Part shown: positions 1-9,269 of the stretch, one piece after another
Numbering within the stretch: position 1 is the first letter of the stretch
Layout of the letters: each line of letters starts with the position of its first letter
Position numbers and translations under genes: made by a program
The notes under the pieces: model-generated
Told to the model about the DNA's origin: nothing
The model's input: the letters and a program-made list of their open reading frames with translations, nothing else
Database searches by the model: none
Assembly (NCBI GenBank): GCA_029859645.1
Contig: JAOUCS010000013.1
Span: forward strand, 1 to 46,019
DNA length: 46,019 nucleotides
DNA from: Lysobacterales bacterium
GTDB lineage: Bacteria > Pseudomonadota > Gammaproteobacteria > Xanthomonadales > SZUA-36
Direction: 5' to 3'

Positions 1-294
1 TTCTGATCGTAATCGGCCGGTGATGTAATTACCGTCCAGCAGGATCACCATGCCCTCATCGGAAATGCCGAAGGTTACATCCAGGTTTCCGGCCACTTCG
101 CCCAATGCCTGTTCCGCGTTAGCCTCGATACCACGATCCATCGCCGCCACCGCAACCAGCCGGTACAGCGCGCCGCTGTCGAGGAAATGCCAACCCAGTT
201 TTTCCGCCAGGCGCATGGCGATCGTGCCTTTGCCCGAACCTCCCGGTCCGTCAACGGTAATGACCGGGGCAGGCGCTGGATTATCAGCGTTCAT
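1..294 (-). CDS. cmk: Cytidylate kinase, partial (N-terminal 98 codons)
   Basis: Phosphorylates CMP and dCMP with ATP in pyrimidine nucleotide recycling, in the cytoplasm. Seen: an ATG at 294 opens a frame with the P-loop GPGGSGKGT at residues 16-24 and the NMP-kinase motif DSGALYR at 39-45, both diagnostic of bacterial CMP kinase. The frame is open to base 1, so about 130 C-terminal residues, including the lid, lie outside the window. The start overlaps the 3' end of aroA by 11 bases, which suggests translational coupling. The order pheA-aroA-cmk is usual in gammaproteobacteria, where rpsA normally follows. Confidence 0.95.
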   Translation of the reverse strand, partial: MNADNPAPAPVITVDGPGGSGKGTIAMRLAEKLGWHFLDSGALYRLVAVAAMDRGIEANAEQALGEVAGNLDVTFGISDEGMVILLDGNYITGRLRSE

Positions 295-1576
295 CAACAC
301 AGCCTCCCACTGCAGCCAGGTCGCGCACAAAGGAGGGAAAAGAGGTATTGATATGCTCCGCACCCTCTATCGCCACCGCGGCGCTGGCGACCTGCCCCAG
401 TACCGCGAAACTCATGGCGCAGCGATGATCACCCGCGCCATCAACCCGGCCGCCATTGACGCTGCCGCCTGTCACGTCCACACCGTCTTCGTATTCCTTC
501 AATTGAACACCCAGCTGCCGCAGACCTTTAGCCATGACATCCAGGCGATCGCTTTCCTTGACCCGCAATTCCGCCGCCCCCCGGATCCGGGTGGTGCCTT
601 CCGAGACCGCTGCCAGCGCCATGATCACCGGTACTTCATCGATCAGTGACGGCACCCATTCTTCCGGAATGTCAATGCCGCGAAGGCGTCTGGCGCAGCG
701 AATCCGGATATCCCCGACCTGCTCACCTCCCTGCCGGCGCAGGTCGTGAACCGTGAGGTCGGCGCCCATTTCGCGCAGGACCTGGACGATACCGTCGCGC
801 GTCCTGTTGAGGCCGACATTTCGAAGCAACAGCTCAGAGCCCGGCACCAATGTGGCAGCCACCATGAAGAAGGCGGCTGATGAAATATCAGCCGGCACAT
901 GAACGGTTGCTGCGGTCAGGCGGGTGCCTCCTGCCACACCGCATGGGCCAACCAGTTCTGCCCCGAACGCCGGCAGCATCTGTTCCGTATGGTCCCGGCT
1001 CAGCAGAGGCTCGCTGACCGTGGTCTGGCCATCGGCATAAAGCCCGGCCAGCAAAACACAGGATTTCACCTGGGCGCTGGCAATGGGTGACTCGTAGTCA
1101 ATGCCATGCAAGGCAGATGTACCGGCAATCCGCAGGGGCGGCGTTCCGTTTTTGCCAGTCTCTATGGTTGCGCCCATCAGGGTCAGCGGCTTGACGATGC
1201 GGGTCATCGGCCGCTGATTGAGGGACTCGTCGCCAAACAGCACCGAGTCGAACGGCTGGGCAGCGAGAACACCCGCCAACAGGCGCATGGCGGTGCCGGA
1301 ATTGCCCATGTCCAGCGGCGCGCCCGGCGCCGAAAGCCCACGGCTACCCACGCCCTGCAGGAACAGGGTTTGACCCTGTCGCCTGACGCCCATACCCAGC
1401 TGGACGCAGGCTTTTTCAGTGGCCTTCACGTCCTCGCTTTGCAACAGGCCGGTCACCCGGGACTCCCCTTCGGCCAGGCAGGAGAAAATCAGCGCACGGT
1501 GAGAAATGGACTTGTCACCCGGCGGTGTCACTTCGCCTTGCAGTGGCGCAGACGCAGGCTGTGTTTCCAGCATCAT
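284..1576 (-). CDS. aroA: 3-phosphoshikimate 1-carboxyvinyltransferase (EPSP synthase)
   Basis: Transfers enolpyruvyl from PEP to shikimate-3-phosphate, the sixth step of the shikimate pathway; cytoplasmic. The 430-residue length is normal. Seen: the substrate-binding segment PGDKSISHR at residues 19-27, the PEP-site motif GNSGTAMR at 91-98, the RDHTEQML segment near the middle and the catalytic-aspartate region IDEVPV. The gene begins with two consecutive ATG codons that overlap the pheA stop (ATGA, 4 bases), and its 3' end overlaps cmk by 11 bases. It therefore sits in a translationally coupled pheA-aroA-cmk operon. Confidence 0.97.
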   Translation of the reverse strand: MMLETQPASAPLQGEVTPPGDKSISHRALIFSCLAEGESRVTGLLQSEDVKATEKACVQLGMGVRRQGQTLFLQGVGSRGLSAPGAPLDMGNSGTAMRLLAGVLAAQPFDSVLFGDESLNQRPMTRIVKPLTLMGATIETGKNGTPPLRIAGTSALHGIDYESPIASAQVKSCVLLAGLYADGQTTVSEPLLSRDHTEQMLPAFGAELVGPCGVAGGTRLTAATVHVPADISSAAFFMVAATLVPGSELLLRNVGLNRTRDGIVQVLREMGADLTVHDLRRQGGEQVGDIRIRCARRLRGIDIPEEWVPSLIDEVPVIMALAAVSEGTTRIRGAAELRVKESDRLDVMAKGLRQLGVQLKEYEDGVDVTGGSVNGGRVDGAGDHRCAMSFAVLGQVASAAVAIEGAEHINTSFPSFVRDLAAVGGCVDER

Positions 1577-2688
1577 GAAGGAGCGAGTATCGCGCGCGGG
1601 TAGGAACCCAGCACCCGGGTCAACTTGCTGACGTTCTCCAGGTCGGCAAGCGCCGCCTTGATATTAGCGTCTTCTTTATGGCCTTCCAGGTCAACGAAAA
1701 ACACGTAGGCCCACTTGCCGTGACGCGAAGGCCGGGACTCGATCCGGGTCATGTTGACGCCGTGTTCCTGCAGCGGCTTCAACAGGCTGTAAAGCAGTCC
1801 GGGCCCTTCGTGCCCGGAAAGCAACAGCGTGGTTTTGTCTTTTCCTGAAGGCGCAAATATTTTACGACCGATGACCAGGAATCGAGTGGTGTTGTCGGGA
1901 TGGTCTTCGATATCGGCGAACAGCACCGGCAGTCCGTAAACCTCCGCTGCCGGCCGGCCGGCAATGGCGGCAGCCTCGGGCGCATTTCGCACCCGCCGGG
2001 CGGCCTCGCTGTTGCTGCCCACGGCAATCAATTCAACGCCCGGAAGGTGCGCACGCAACCAGGATTTGCACTGGGAAAGGGATTGTTCATGCGAATAGAC
2101 CCGCTCGATCTGCTCCACCGAGGAAGCCAGCGTCAGCAGGTTCTGGTGCACGCGCAGTTCGATTTCACCGCAGATTTTGAGGTCCGACAGCAGGAACATA
2201 TCGAGTGTATGACTGACGATCCCCTGGGTGGAGTTCTCCACCGGGACTACCCCAAAATCGGCATCACCCGCCTGCACCTGCTCGAATACATCGTCAATGG
2301 CAGGCAGGCTAAGGGCATGAACCGAGTGCCCGAAGTGGCGGTGCACCGCCTGCTGGGTAAAGGTGCCCTCCGGACCCAGGTAGGCGACTTTAAGCGGCTC
2401 CTGCTGCGCCAGGCAGGCCGACATGATTTCACGGAAAAGGCGCAGCATTTCGCTGTCGCTGAGCGGTCCTTCGTTACGTTCCAAAACAGCCCTGAGGACC
2501 TGCGCTTCACGTTCCGGCCGAAAGTAGTCCACGGCTTCGTTCGACGAATCCTTGCTCTGTCGAACCCGAAAAGCCAGCCGCGCCCTTTCGCTGATCAGCT
2601 GCTGGATCTTTTCGTCGAGGCGATCAATCTCCCCCCGCACCGAATCGAGTTGTTCCTGTTGTGCTTTTTTATCTTTCACCAGCCGCAA
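1573..2688 (-). CDS. pheA: Bifunctional chorismate mutase / prephenate dehydratase (P-protein)
   Basis: Converts chorismate to prephenate and then to phenylpyruvate for phenylalanine synthesis. Seen in 371 residues: an AroQ-type helical chorismate mutase at about 1-95; a prephenate dehydratase domain starting at AYLGPEGTFTQ with the conserved NTTRF segment; and a C-terminal ACT domain with GPGLLYSL and ESRPS, the phenylalanine-binding motifs behind feedback inhibition. The start is a TTG preceded by AAGGAAGG. An in-frame GTG three codons later is an alternative that fits the spacing about as well. hisC and tyrA, which often sit between pheA and aroA, are absent here. Confidence 0.95.
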   Translation of the reverse strand: MRLVKDKKAQQEQLDSVRGEIDRLDEKIQQLISERARLAFRVRQSKDSSNEAVDYFRPEREAQVLRAVLERNEGPLSDSEMLRLFREIMSACLAQQEPLKVAYLGPEGTFTQQAVHRHFGHSVHALSLPAIDDVFEQVQAGDADFGVVPVENSTQGIVSHTLDMFLLSDLKICGEIELRVHQNLLTLASSVEQIERVYSHEQSLSQCKSWLRAHLPGVELIAVGSNSEAARRVRNAPEAAAIAGRPAAEVYGLPVLFADIEDHPDNTTRFLVIGRKIFAPSGKDKTTLLLSGHEGPGLLYSLLKPLQEHGVNMTRIESRPSRHGKWAYVFFVDLEGHKEDANIKAALADLENVSKLTRVLGSYPRAILAPS

Positions 2689-2750
2689 GTCCTTCCTTGA
2701 TAACCAGGCTCAATCCACCATTGTATCGTCTAAATTTCGACTCGCCAGCG

Positions 2751-3671
2751 TTATCTTGCCTGCGCGGCCGAGACCTCTGCCGGCGCACACTCCGGATCGT
2801 CTCCGAGGTTCAATACCACGCCGCTCGCCGTTACCGTGCCCGACTTCAATTCGGCGACACTCAGCTGGATCCTGACATCCGGCGTGGCCGATTCATCACC
2901 ATCCCCGGCGCCCATACCCAGGTCCGGAAGGTCCTGCGTGAGCCGGTCCAGGTCCAGCACGCCAGCCTCCAGAACCAGTTGCGCCGAAAATGGCTCGCCC
3001 ATAAACAGGCAGGCCCGTCCGGCAAGACTCTGCTCCTGGCGGCGGATCTGCAGGGAACCCAGATCCAGGCGTGATGCGGCAGCGTCCAGCAGCATCCATC
3101 CCTCGGCATCCACCAGGTCTTCGATCTCAAGCCTGAACGGCGCTTGCCGGCGATCGGCGAAACCGTTCAGTTCCAGCCGATTGATTTGCAGCGCCTGGCC
3201 GGGGCTCCCCGGTAAAACCAGGCTGAAATCCCGAATGGCCAACTGGTCGATTTGAGGGATTCTGTTTTCCTCACGCGGCGACTGGTCCCCTGTGGCCGCA
3301 CCGCTGCGGTACCGGCCAGGATAGAATTCGCCGTCGGTCAGCCGAATCCAGTCGATTTGAACCTGGCCGTCGATCAGGGGTTTGAGCGCAACGGAAATCT
3401 CGTACTCCGCGCTCTGGGCCAGCGTCTCGTTCTCATCCGTGCTGCGGATGATCAGTTGCGTCCCGGATACACCGATGTCCGGCAACAGCATCAGGTCGAA
3501 ATCTCCCTGCAGACGCACCTCCATGCCGGTCCGCGCGGACAGGTTGCGCTCCAGCATCCGCTTGCCACCGGACGACTCCAGCCAGGCATCGATAGCCCAG
3601 TAAGCCACAAACGGCAGCAGCAGCAACACTGCCAGCACCACCAACAGCAGCTTGCGCAAGCGGTGTGTCAT
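2751..3671 (-). CDS. AsmA-like inner-membrane-anchored protein (short form)
   Basis: A 306-residue protein with one N-terminal membrane helix at about 7-27, followed by a periplasmic part that starts like the AsmA family (GKRMLERNLSARTGMEVRLQG). AsmA-type proteins are periplasm-spanning proteins linked to outer-membrane lipid and protein homeostasis. This one is about half the length of AsmA, so it may be a single-domain relative. It lies 62 bases upstream of pheA on the same strand and could be co-transcribed. It is divergent from the small gene at 3755. The family match rests on the N-terminal pattern only. Confidence 0.7.
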   Translation of the reverse strand: MTHRLRKLLLVVLAVLLLLPFVAYWAIDAWLESSGGKRMLERNLSARTGMEVRLQGDFDLMLLPDIGVSGTQLIIRSTDENETLAQSAEYEISVALKPLIDGQVQIDWIRLTDGEFYPGRYRSGAATGDQSPREENRIPQIDQLAIRDFSLVLPGSPGQALQINRLELNGFADRRQAPFRLEIEDLVDAEGWMLLDAAASRLDLGSLQIRRQEQSLAGRACLFMGEPFSAQLVLEAGVLDLDRLTQDLPDLGMGAGDGDESATPDVRIQLSVAELKSGTVTASGVVLNLGDDPECAPAEVSAAQAR

Positions 3672-3754
3672 GGCAAAAGCACCGCAACCACAAACTGGTT
3701 AAATTCCTGTACCGCGTCTAAACTGATGCGTCCCGGGGTGTTTGGATTGAAACG

Positions 3755-4042
3755 ATGTCTCATATCGATATGGTCGCACGGCATTCCATGCCAGCGAAAG
3801 AAGCACAACAAGCAGCAGATGAACTGGCCGGCGACCTGGCCCGCAAATTCGAGATCAATTATGGCTGGGAAGGCGACCACATTCACTTTGAACGTCCCGG
3901 AGTCAATGGCATGATCACTGTCCGGGAGAATGAAATAAGAATCAAGGCCCGCCTGGGCTTGATGCTGGTGTTTCTCAAGCCGGTGATCGAAACCGAAATC
4001 TCAGACTATCTGCAAAACCACTTTGGCTGTACCTTCACCTAG
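3755..4042 (+). CDS. Polyhydroxyalkanoic acid system family protein
   Basis: A 95-residue protein resembling the small PHA_gran_rgn family, found near polyhydroxyalkanoate genes and of unclear biochemical role. Seen: an N-terminal part rich in Ala and charged residues (KEAQQAADELAGDLARKFE), then a beta-rich segment with the family-like pattern NYGWEGDHIHFERPGVNG, and a C-terminal KPVIETEISDYLQNHF. No phaC or phaB gene is visible here, but a phasin lies 5 kb away. The start ATG has only a weak upstream purine run. It converges on the gene at 4047 with four bases between them. Confidence 0.75.
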   Translation: MSHIDMVARHSMPAKEAQQAADELAGDLARKFEINYGWEGDHIHFERPGVNGMITVRENEIRIKARLGLMLVFLKPVIETEISDYLQNHFGCTFT

Positions 4043-4046
4043 CCGG

Positions 4047-4775
4047 TCACCAGCCAAAAGGCTGTTCCGTCCCGGCGAACAGTTTTTCCATCGCGCCCCA
4101 TTCACGCGTATGGATGGTTTCATTGAAATAGGTAATGTCCCCCAACGCCCGGAATGAGCCCAGGCCCGCCTCCAGGAATTCCTGCAATTTCCCAAAACCG
4201 GCGGCATGGGCCGGTCCGCGTAGCAGCCGTACCAGCATGTTGACCATCGGCTTATCCACCAGTCGCTCGAGGTCGTATCCCAACTTCCTGATCAACAGGA
4301 TTTGCCGCTCTCTGGCCGGCTGATCACCGACGGCCCGGTAGATATCGCAATAGCCGGACATGTCCAGTTCGGTCAGCCCCCTGCGTTTCATCTGCCGAGC
4401 CATTTCCATATCGAATTCGAGGCTGATGGCCTGCAGCTCGAAGGCTTCCGACATGATATACAGCACCTTGTCCGGCAGGAAGCGCTGCATCACGGGCATC
4501 ACTTTACCCATGTCCTGGTCACGCTCACGAAAATCGAGCCCACCGTATATCTCGGTCAGGAAAAACGTGACGGCCGGGCGGTAGGGTTGCTGCCTGATGA
4601 AGTCATCAAAGGTCCGGGCCAAGCGGGCCTGCTGCCAGCTTTGCAGGCATTCGAACTCCGCCAGCGGGAACTCCGGCTGGTCGAGCAAACCCGCCAGATG
4701 ATGATTTCTGGCGAGCATTTCATGCAGCCTCGCTGCGCCGCGCTTGGGCATTTTTTTGCTATCCGAACCTGGCAA
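4047..4775 (-). CDS. Conserved hypothetical protein (FFLTEIYG motif)
   Basis: A 242-residue soluble, helix-rich protein with no signal peptide or membrane segment. The stretch from FFLTEIYGGLDF to QRFLP resembles a conserved unknown family of gammaproteobacteria with a motif of the type FFL-x-(D/E)-(L/I)-YG followed by an R-D pair (a DUF8198-like family, from memory). No catalytic signature is recognisable. It converges on the PHA-system gene at 3755 and is divergent from the patatin gene at 4854, so it is probably a single-gene unit. Function unknown. Confidence 0.75.
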   Translation of the reverse strand: MPGSDSKKMPKRGAARLHEMLARNHHLAGLLDQPEFPLAEFECLQSWQQARLARTFDDFIRQQPYRPAVTFFLTEIYGGLDFRERDQDMGKVMPVMQRFLPDKVLYIMSEAFELQAISLEFDMEMARQMKRRGLTELDMSGYCDIYRAVGDQPARERQILLIRKLGYDLERLVDKPMVNMLVRLLRGPAHAAGFGKLQEFLEAGLGSFRALGDITYFNETIHTREWGAMEKLFAGTEQPFGW

Positions 4776-4853
4776 TACGGACCGTCAGACACGGTCTGAT
4801 CTGGTTGACCTGAAACATGTTTACAGGCCCGATATTACGTACACTATAAAGCT

Positions 4854-6095
4854 ATGCTAACCCTACATCCGGCGAAAAAACAGACTACTGTCAACACACC
4901 CCGCATCGGCCTGGCGATAGCCGGTGGCGGGCCTGTTGGCGCGATTTACGAATTGGGCGCATTGCGAGCCGTGGATGAGGCCATCAGGGGCCTGCGACTG
5001 CACGACCTGGACATCTATGTGGGTGTCAGCGCCGGCGCGTTTATCGCGGCGAGCCTTGCCAATGACATCACCACCGCCGACATGTGCCGGATTTTCACCG
5101 GTCACAATCATGCCGAATACCTGTTTGAACCCGAAAAACTGCTGAAACCGGCCTATCGCGAGTACCTGCAACGGGCCCGGCAGGTACCCGGTGTGGTTAC
5201 CGACAGCCTCATTGATATCGTCAAGCACCCGCTGAACGCCAGCGTGGCACGCCTGATGGGGTCGCTGGGACAGGCCATTCCCAGCGGAATATTTGACAAC
5301 GAGGCGATCAACAGATTCCTGATGGGGGTTTTCGAATCCAGCGGCCGGTCGAATGATTTCGCCGACCTGAAAAAGAAACTGTATATCGTCGCTGTTGACC
5401 TCGATACCGGCGCCGCCGTCAGGTTCGGCGGCGATGATCACCGGGACATTTCCATTTCCAGGGCGGTGCAGGCCAGCGCTGCCCTGCCCGGCATGTATCC
5501 GCCGGTTAAAATCGGAGACCAGTATTACGTCGATGGCGCCTTGCGCAGGACCATGCACGCCTCGGTGGCCCTGGACGAAGGTGTCGATCTATTGCTCGGT
5601 ATCAATCCGCTGGTGCCGTATGATTCCAGCAGCCAGCTTGACGACAATCCCCATATTCCGATCAAGAAACTGATCCAGGGCGGCTTGCCGCTGATCCTGT
5701 CGCAGACCTTCCGTGCCCTGATCCAGTCGCGCATGAACGTCGCTTTCAGAAAATACCGGGAAACCCATCCGGAAACCGACCTGATGCTGGTCGAACCGAA
5801 TCGTGGCGACGAGGAAATCTTTTTCACCAATATTTTCAGTTTCGCCAGCCGCAATGCACTCTGCGACCATGCCTATCGACTGACCCGGATGGACCTGCTG
5901 CGACGGGCTGACGAACTGGACGAAACGCTGGCCAGGCACGGGCTGAGCCTGGACCGTGAATTGCTGCAACAGCACTCGCGGTCCCTGCAGGACAGCCTCA
6001 ACGCCGAATGGTCAGGACACAGCAAAGTGGGCCGCAACCTGTCCCGCATCCTCGACGACCTGGAATGGGAACTGGATCGCCTGGCCGTCGGCTAA
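4854..6095 (+). CDS. Patatin-like phospholipase family protein
   Basis: Probable lipid acyl hydrolase using a Ser-Asp dyad. Seen in 413 residues: the glycine-rich oxyanion motif GGGPVGA at about 24-30, the nucleophile elbow GVSAG at 57-61 (Ser59), and the catalytic-aspartate motif DGAL near 227. There is no signal peptide, so it is likely cytoplasmic. The C-terminal 150 residues are helical and of unknown role. Its position beside a fatty acyl-CoA reductase and near a wax ester synthase makes storage-lipid or membrane-lipid turnover plausible, but this is inference. No clear ribosome binding site precedes the ATG; TACACT/TATAAA lies just upstream, so the leader may be very short. Confidence 0.9.
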   Translation: MLTLHPAKKQTTVNTPRIGLAIAGGGPVGAIYELGALRAVDEAIRGLRLHDLDIYVGVSAGAFIAASLANDITTADMCRIFTGHNHAEYLFEPEKLLKPAYREYLQRARQVPGVVTDSLIDIVKHPLNASVARLMGSLGQAIPSGIFDNEAINRFLMGVFESSGRSNDFADLKKKLYIVAVDLDTGAAVRFGGDDHRDISISRAVQASAALPGMYPPVKIGDQYYVDGALRRTMHASVALDEGVDLLLGINPLVPYDSSSQLDDNPHIPIKKLIQGGLPLILSQTFRALIQSRMNVAFRKYRETHPETDLMLVEPNRGDEEIFFTNIFSFASRNALCDHAYRLTRMDLLRRADELDETLARHGLSLDRELLQQHSRSLQDSLNAEWSGHSKVGRNLSRILDDLEWELDRLAVG

Positions 6096-6154
6096 AGCCA
6101 CCGGAAAGCGGAACTCCTGCAATGCTGAACGGCTGGCCACAGTCAGAGCGCAGC

Positions 6155-8137
6155 TTACCAGTGAATGCCCCTCATCAGGCTCGCAAATGCCACCTGCTCG
6201 GACGAGGCTGCCGCCTGGTTGTCGTTAACGCCCTTCGCCGCCGCTGAATCCGGGAACATCCGGAACGCGCTGTTCATGATGATCTCGGAAACTTTAGGGG
6301 CTACCGCGTGCATGACTTGCGCAAAGGTTCCCAGCCGGGTGGCTATGCGTTGTGGTTTGTAGATCACGGCCTGCTTCACCATGGCTGCTGCTTCCTCCGG
6401 CGAAATCGTCGGAACGTTCTCGTAAATTTTGGTCGGTGCGATCATTGGCGTCCTGACCAGCGGCATATTGATGGTGGTGAAGCGGATGCCGGTGTCACTG
6501 AACTCTGACGAGGCGCAACGTGAAAACGCATCCAATGCGGCTTTCGATGCCACGTAGGCTGAAAAGCGGGGTGCGTTTGACAACACACCAATGGACGAAA
6601 TATTGATGATCTGGCCCTGGCGTTTCTTTTCCATCAGTGGCAATACACCCATGATCAGGCGCAAACAGCCGAAGTAATTCAGCTGCATGACCCGCTCATA
6701 ATCGTGAAACCGGTCATACGAGGCCGCGATTGCGCGACGGATGGAGCGACCGGCATTGTTAACGAGGATATCGATGTCCCCCATTTCATCGAGAATCCGG
6801 GCCAGTACGTCGTCACAGGCGTCCAATTCGGCCAGGTCGGCCGAAAATGATCTGACTTCTCCGCCCTCCTCTTCAATCTCGCGCACGGTATCAGCCAGCT
6901 TGCTTTCGTCGCGCGCGACAATGGCCACCCGCGCGCCGGCCCGGGCCATCATCACAGCCGTTGCGTGTCCGATACCCGAAGAACCGCCGGTGACCACCAC
7001 CACTTTACCGCCAACATGGCCGCGCAAACTGCGGTCGATGAACAGGTCGGGATCCAGGTGTCTTTCCCAGTAGTCCCACAGCCGCCAGGCGTAATCATCC
7101 AGTCGCGGTACGCGGATATCTGTGCCTTTCAATAGTTTTTGCGTTTCGCGGCAATCGAACTTGGTGGGGTAATTGATAAATTTCAGAACGTCTGGCGGCA
7201 TCCCGAGATTTCCCAGTACTTCACGGTAGATCCGGCGCACCGGCGGCAGCATCATCATGCCCTGCTTGACGACCGCGGGAATATAGTTGAACAGGCGCGC
7301 GTCCACGCGCATGCTCATCTGCGGCGCATGCGCCGACTCGGCAAACAGGTTCAGGACTTCGCCAATCCGCATCGGCTTGGGATCCGTCAGGTGAAAACAC
7401 TTGCCGTCCTGTCGCGGCAGATGCGCGATGTGATCCATCGCTTGCACAACGTAATCCACCGGCACCATGTTCAGCCGGCCCCCTTCGAGACCAATCGTGG
7501 GCATCCACGCCGGCATGGCGCGGCGCATTTTCTGGATCAGCTTGAAGAAATAGTAAGGCCCGTCGATCTTGTCGATTTCCCCGGTCTGTGAATCGCCGAC
7601 CACAATGGCCGGCCGGTAGATGCGCCAGGGTATCCGGCACTTGTCACGCACCAGTCCTTCCGAATCATGCTTGGTCCGAAAATAGGGGTTGTCCAGGCCG
7701 ACCGCTTCTTCGAACATGTCTTCGCTGAAGGTTCCGGGATACAGTCCCGCGGCTGCGATTGAGCTGACATGATGGAATCGCTTTGCCTTAACGGCTTCGG
7801 CAAACCGCACCGTGTTGCGCGTGCCGTCCATATTGACCGCCTGCTGGGAGGCTGCATCGGCTTTCAGGTCATAGATCGCAGCCAGGTGGAATACATGGTC
7901 AATCTGCCCTTCAAGCTTCTTCCGTTTTGCAGGCGGAATACCCAGCAGTGGTCGGGTCAGGTCACCCCTGACGGCGATGACGCGCTTCGAGGCTTTACCC
8001 CATCGCGCCCTGAGCTTGTCCAGTTTTTCCTCCGACCCTTTGCGGACCAGGACATAGATCTTGCCTCTGCGCTTGAGTAAGAGCCGGATTAGGTTCTGGC
8101 CGATAAAACCGGTACCGCCTGTGATGAAGTAACTCAT
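6155..8137 (-). CDS. Two-domain fatty acyl-CoA reductase (alcohol-forming), Maqu_2507 type
   Basis: Predicted to reduce fatty acyl-CoA to fatty aldehyde and on to fatty alcohol with NADPH. It is 660 residues with two Rossmann domains. The N-terminal extended-SDR domain has TGGTGFIG at 6-13, VSSIAAAG at 124-131 and Y152-x3-K156. The C-terminal classical SDR has TGGSSGIG at 383-390, NNAG at 460-463, SSIG near 515 and Y528-x3-K532. Length, domain order and the ending EQVAFASLMRGIHW closely match the Marinobacter acyl-CoA reductase Maqu_2507 as I remember it. It is divergent from an acyl-CoA-binding protein gene and lies in the same neighbourhood as a wax ester synthase, consistent with wax ester production. 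Confidence 0.9.
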   Translation of the reverse strand: MSYFITGGTGFIGQNLIRLLLKRRGKIYVLVRKGSEEKLDKLRARWGKASKRVIAVRGDLTRPLLGIPPAKRKKLEGQIDHVFHLAAIYDLKADAASQQAVNMDGTRNTVRFAEAVKAKRFHHVSSIAAAGLYPGTFSEDMFEEAVGLDNPYFRTKHDSEGLVRDKCRIPWRIYRPAIVVGDSQTGEIDKIDGPYYFFKLIQKMRRAMPAWMPTIGLEGGRLNMVPVDYVVQAMDHIAHLPRQDGKCFHLTDPKPMRIGEVLNLFAESAHAPQMSMRVDARLFNYIPAVVKQGMMMLPPVRRIYREVLGNLGMPPDVLKFINYPTKFDCRETQKLLKGTDIRVPRLDDYAWRLWDYWERHLDPDLFIDRSLRGHVGGKVVVVTGGSSGIGHATAVMMARAGARVAIVARDESKLADTVREIEEEGGEVRSFSADLAELDACDDVLARILDEMGDIDILVNNAGRSIRRAIAASYDRFHDYERVMQLNYFGCLRLIMGVLPLMEKKRQGQIINISSIGVLSNAPRFSAYVASKAALDAFSRCASSEFSDTGIRFTTINMPLVRTPMIAPTKIYENVPTISPEEAAAMVKQAVIYKPQRIATRLGTFAQVMHAVAPKVSEIIMNSAFRMFPDSAAAKGVNDNQAAASSEQVAFASLMRGIHW

Positions 8138-8154
8138 GGCTATTGCACTCCAGA

Positions 8155-8186
8155 ATGATGTACTGACCCTGAAATGTTACGATCAT
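8155..8186. promoter_or_regulatory. Candidate operator/promoter between the reductase and ACBP genes
   Basis: The divergent spacer has imperfect inverted arms ATGATGTAC (8155-8163) and GTTACGATCAT (8176-8186). The right arm overlaps a minus-strand TATGAT (8182-8187 read in reverse), preceded by TGC as in an extended -10, which could serve the reductase gene. A TetR-family gene lies 340 bases away and could bind here. This is a pattern-based proposal. Confidence 0.3.
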
Positions 8187-8241
8187 AGCAGAACCGCTGG
8201 ATGAAACAGGCCGTCCAGATCAAGAAGGAGACCAATCGAGT

Positions 8242-8505
8242 ATGAGCACCGACAACGCTATGTTTGAACAGGCCGCGCTGGCGGCAAAATCATTGCCGGA
8301 AAGACCGGATGACACCACCATGCTGCAGCTGTACGCCTTGTACAAACAAGGTTCAGCTGGTGATGTAGAAGGAGATAAACCCGGATTTTTCGACTTTGTA
8401 GGGGTCGCCAAATACGAAGCATGGGAAAAACTGCAAGGCAGCAGCCAGGAGGATGCACAGGCGCAGTACATCGACCTGGTCCGGAAGCTGGGCGGCCAGT
8501 TCTGA
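8242..8505 (+). CDS. Acyl-CoA-binding protein (ACBP family)
   Basis: An 87-residue single-domain protein that binds long-chain acyl-CoA in the cytosol, protecting it and presenting it to enzymes. Seen: the ACBP signature LYALYKQGSAGDV, then KPGFFDFVGVAKYEAWEKL and a C-terminal helix with AQAQYIDLVRKL. The length is the family norm (86-90). AAGGAG lies 11 bases before the ATG, a long but usable spacing. It is divergent from the acyl-CoA reductase and 20 bases upstream of a TetR gene, so ACBP and the regulator probably form an operon. ACBPs are uncommon in bacteria; this placement suggests a role in acyl-CoA supply for wax or triacylglycerol synthesis. Confidence 0.93.
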   Translation: MSTDNAMFEQAALAAKSLPERPDDTTMLQLYALYKQGSAGDVEGDKPGFFDFVGVAKYEAWEKLQGSSQEDAQAQYIDLVRKLGGQF

Positions 8506-8525
8506 ACCGCCGGGACGCCTGAGCG

Positions 8526-9170
8526 ATGGCGCGCCGCGATACCCGGGAATTGATCCTCAGTACCAGCCTGCAACTGTTCAATGGTTACGGTGAGCCCAAT
8601 GTGACCACCAATCATATCGCCGACGAGGCCGATATCAGCCCGGGCAACCTGTATTACCATTTTCGCAGCAAAGACGACATCGTCATCGAGCTCTTCAAGC
8701 GCTTCCTGTCACGATTTCAGCCGCTGATCGGAATCGCTGAAGATTCACTCACCCAGGCTGAGGACCTGTGGTTCCAGTTGCACCTGAGCTTCGAAGTAAA
8801 GGGTGAGTTTCGATTCCTCTACCGAAACCTTTCGGACCTGACCGGGCGTATCCCCGACCTGGATCGTGCCATGCGCGGCCTGCTGGCCCGAGAACGGTTA
8901 TCGGCATGGAATTCGCTCAATGGGCTGGAACTCGCCGGCGTGCTGCAAATAGATGAAGTTCAGAAAGAAATGCTGGCTGACAGCATCCTGCTGGCCCTGA
9001 CTTACTGGATTCCTTTCTCTGAACTGTTTGAACCGGGCGGATTGGATAACAGCGATGCCCAGACCCGGGCCATCGCCCGTGTGCTGTTCAGCGTCACTCC
9101 TCATTTCCGTGAGCCGGAACGCAGCCAGTTCAACGCCATCGCCACTCAGTACCTGTCGAATTCAAGCTAA
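8526..9170 (+). CDS. TetR/AcrR family transcriptional regulator
   Basis: A 214-residue DNA-binding regulator. Seen: an N-terminal helix-turn-helix at about 10-55 with the TetR pattern TTNHIADEADISPGNLYYHF followed by RSKDDIV, and a variable all-helical ligand and dimerisation domain. The gene follows the ACBP gene by 20 bases. By context it probably responds to acyl-CoA, fatty acid or a related lipid and controls the ACBP and reductase genes; that is inference. An inverted repeat in the 8155-8186 spacer is a candidate target. The stop codon abuts a terminator hairpin that serves the opposite strand. Confidence 0.92.
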   Translation: MARRDTRELILSTSLQLFNGYGEPNVTTNHIADEADISPGNLYYHFRSKDDIVIELFKRFLSRFQPLIGIAEDSLTQAEDLWFQLHLSFEVKGEFRFLYRNLSDLTGRIPDLDRAMRGLLARERLSAWNSLNGLELAGVLQIDEVQKEMLADSILLALTYWIPFSELFEPGGLDNSDAQTRAIARVLFSVTPHFREPERSQFNAIATQYLSNSS

Positions 9171-9195
9171 AAAAAGGCCGGCAGGGCGCCGGCCT
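9171..9195 (-). terminator. Intrinsic terminator after the phasin gene
   Basis: AGGCCGGC (9175-9182) and GCCGGCCT (9188-9195) form an 8-bp GC-rich stem with a 5-base loop. Read on the minus strand it is followed by a run of at least five T, ideal for the phasin gene ending at 9270. It lies directly against the TetR stop codon and may also help end that transcript. Confidence 0.8.
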
Positions 9196-9269
9196 AAAAG
9201 AGGGATATCAGGATGTCCTGATAGTGCCTGGTCCGCCCAGTGCGAGCGGACCGGGACAGGGTCAGAAGC

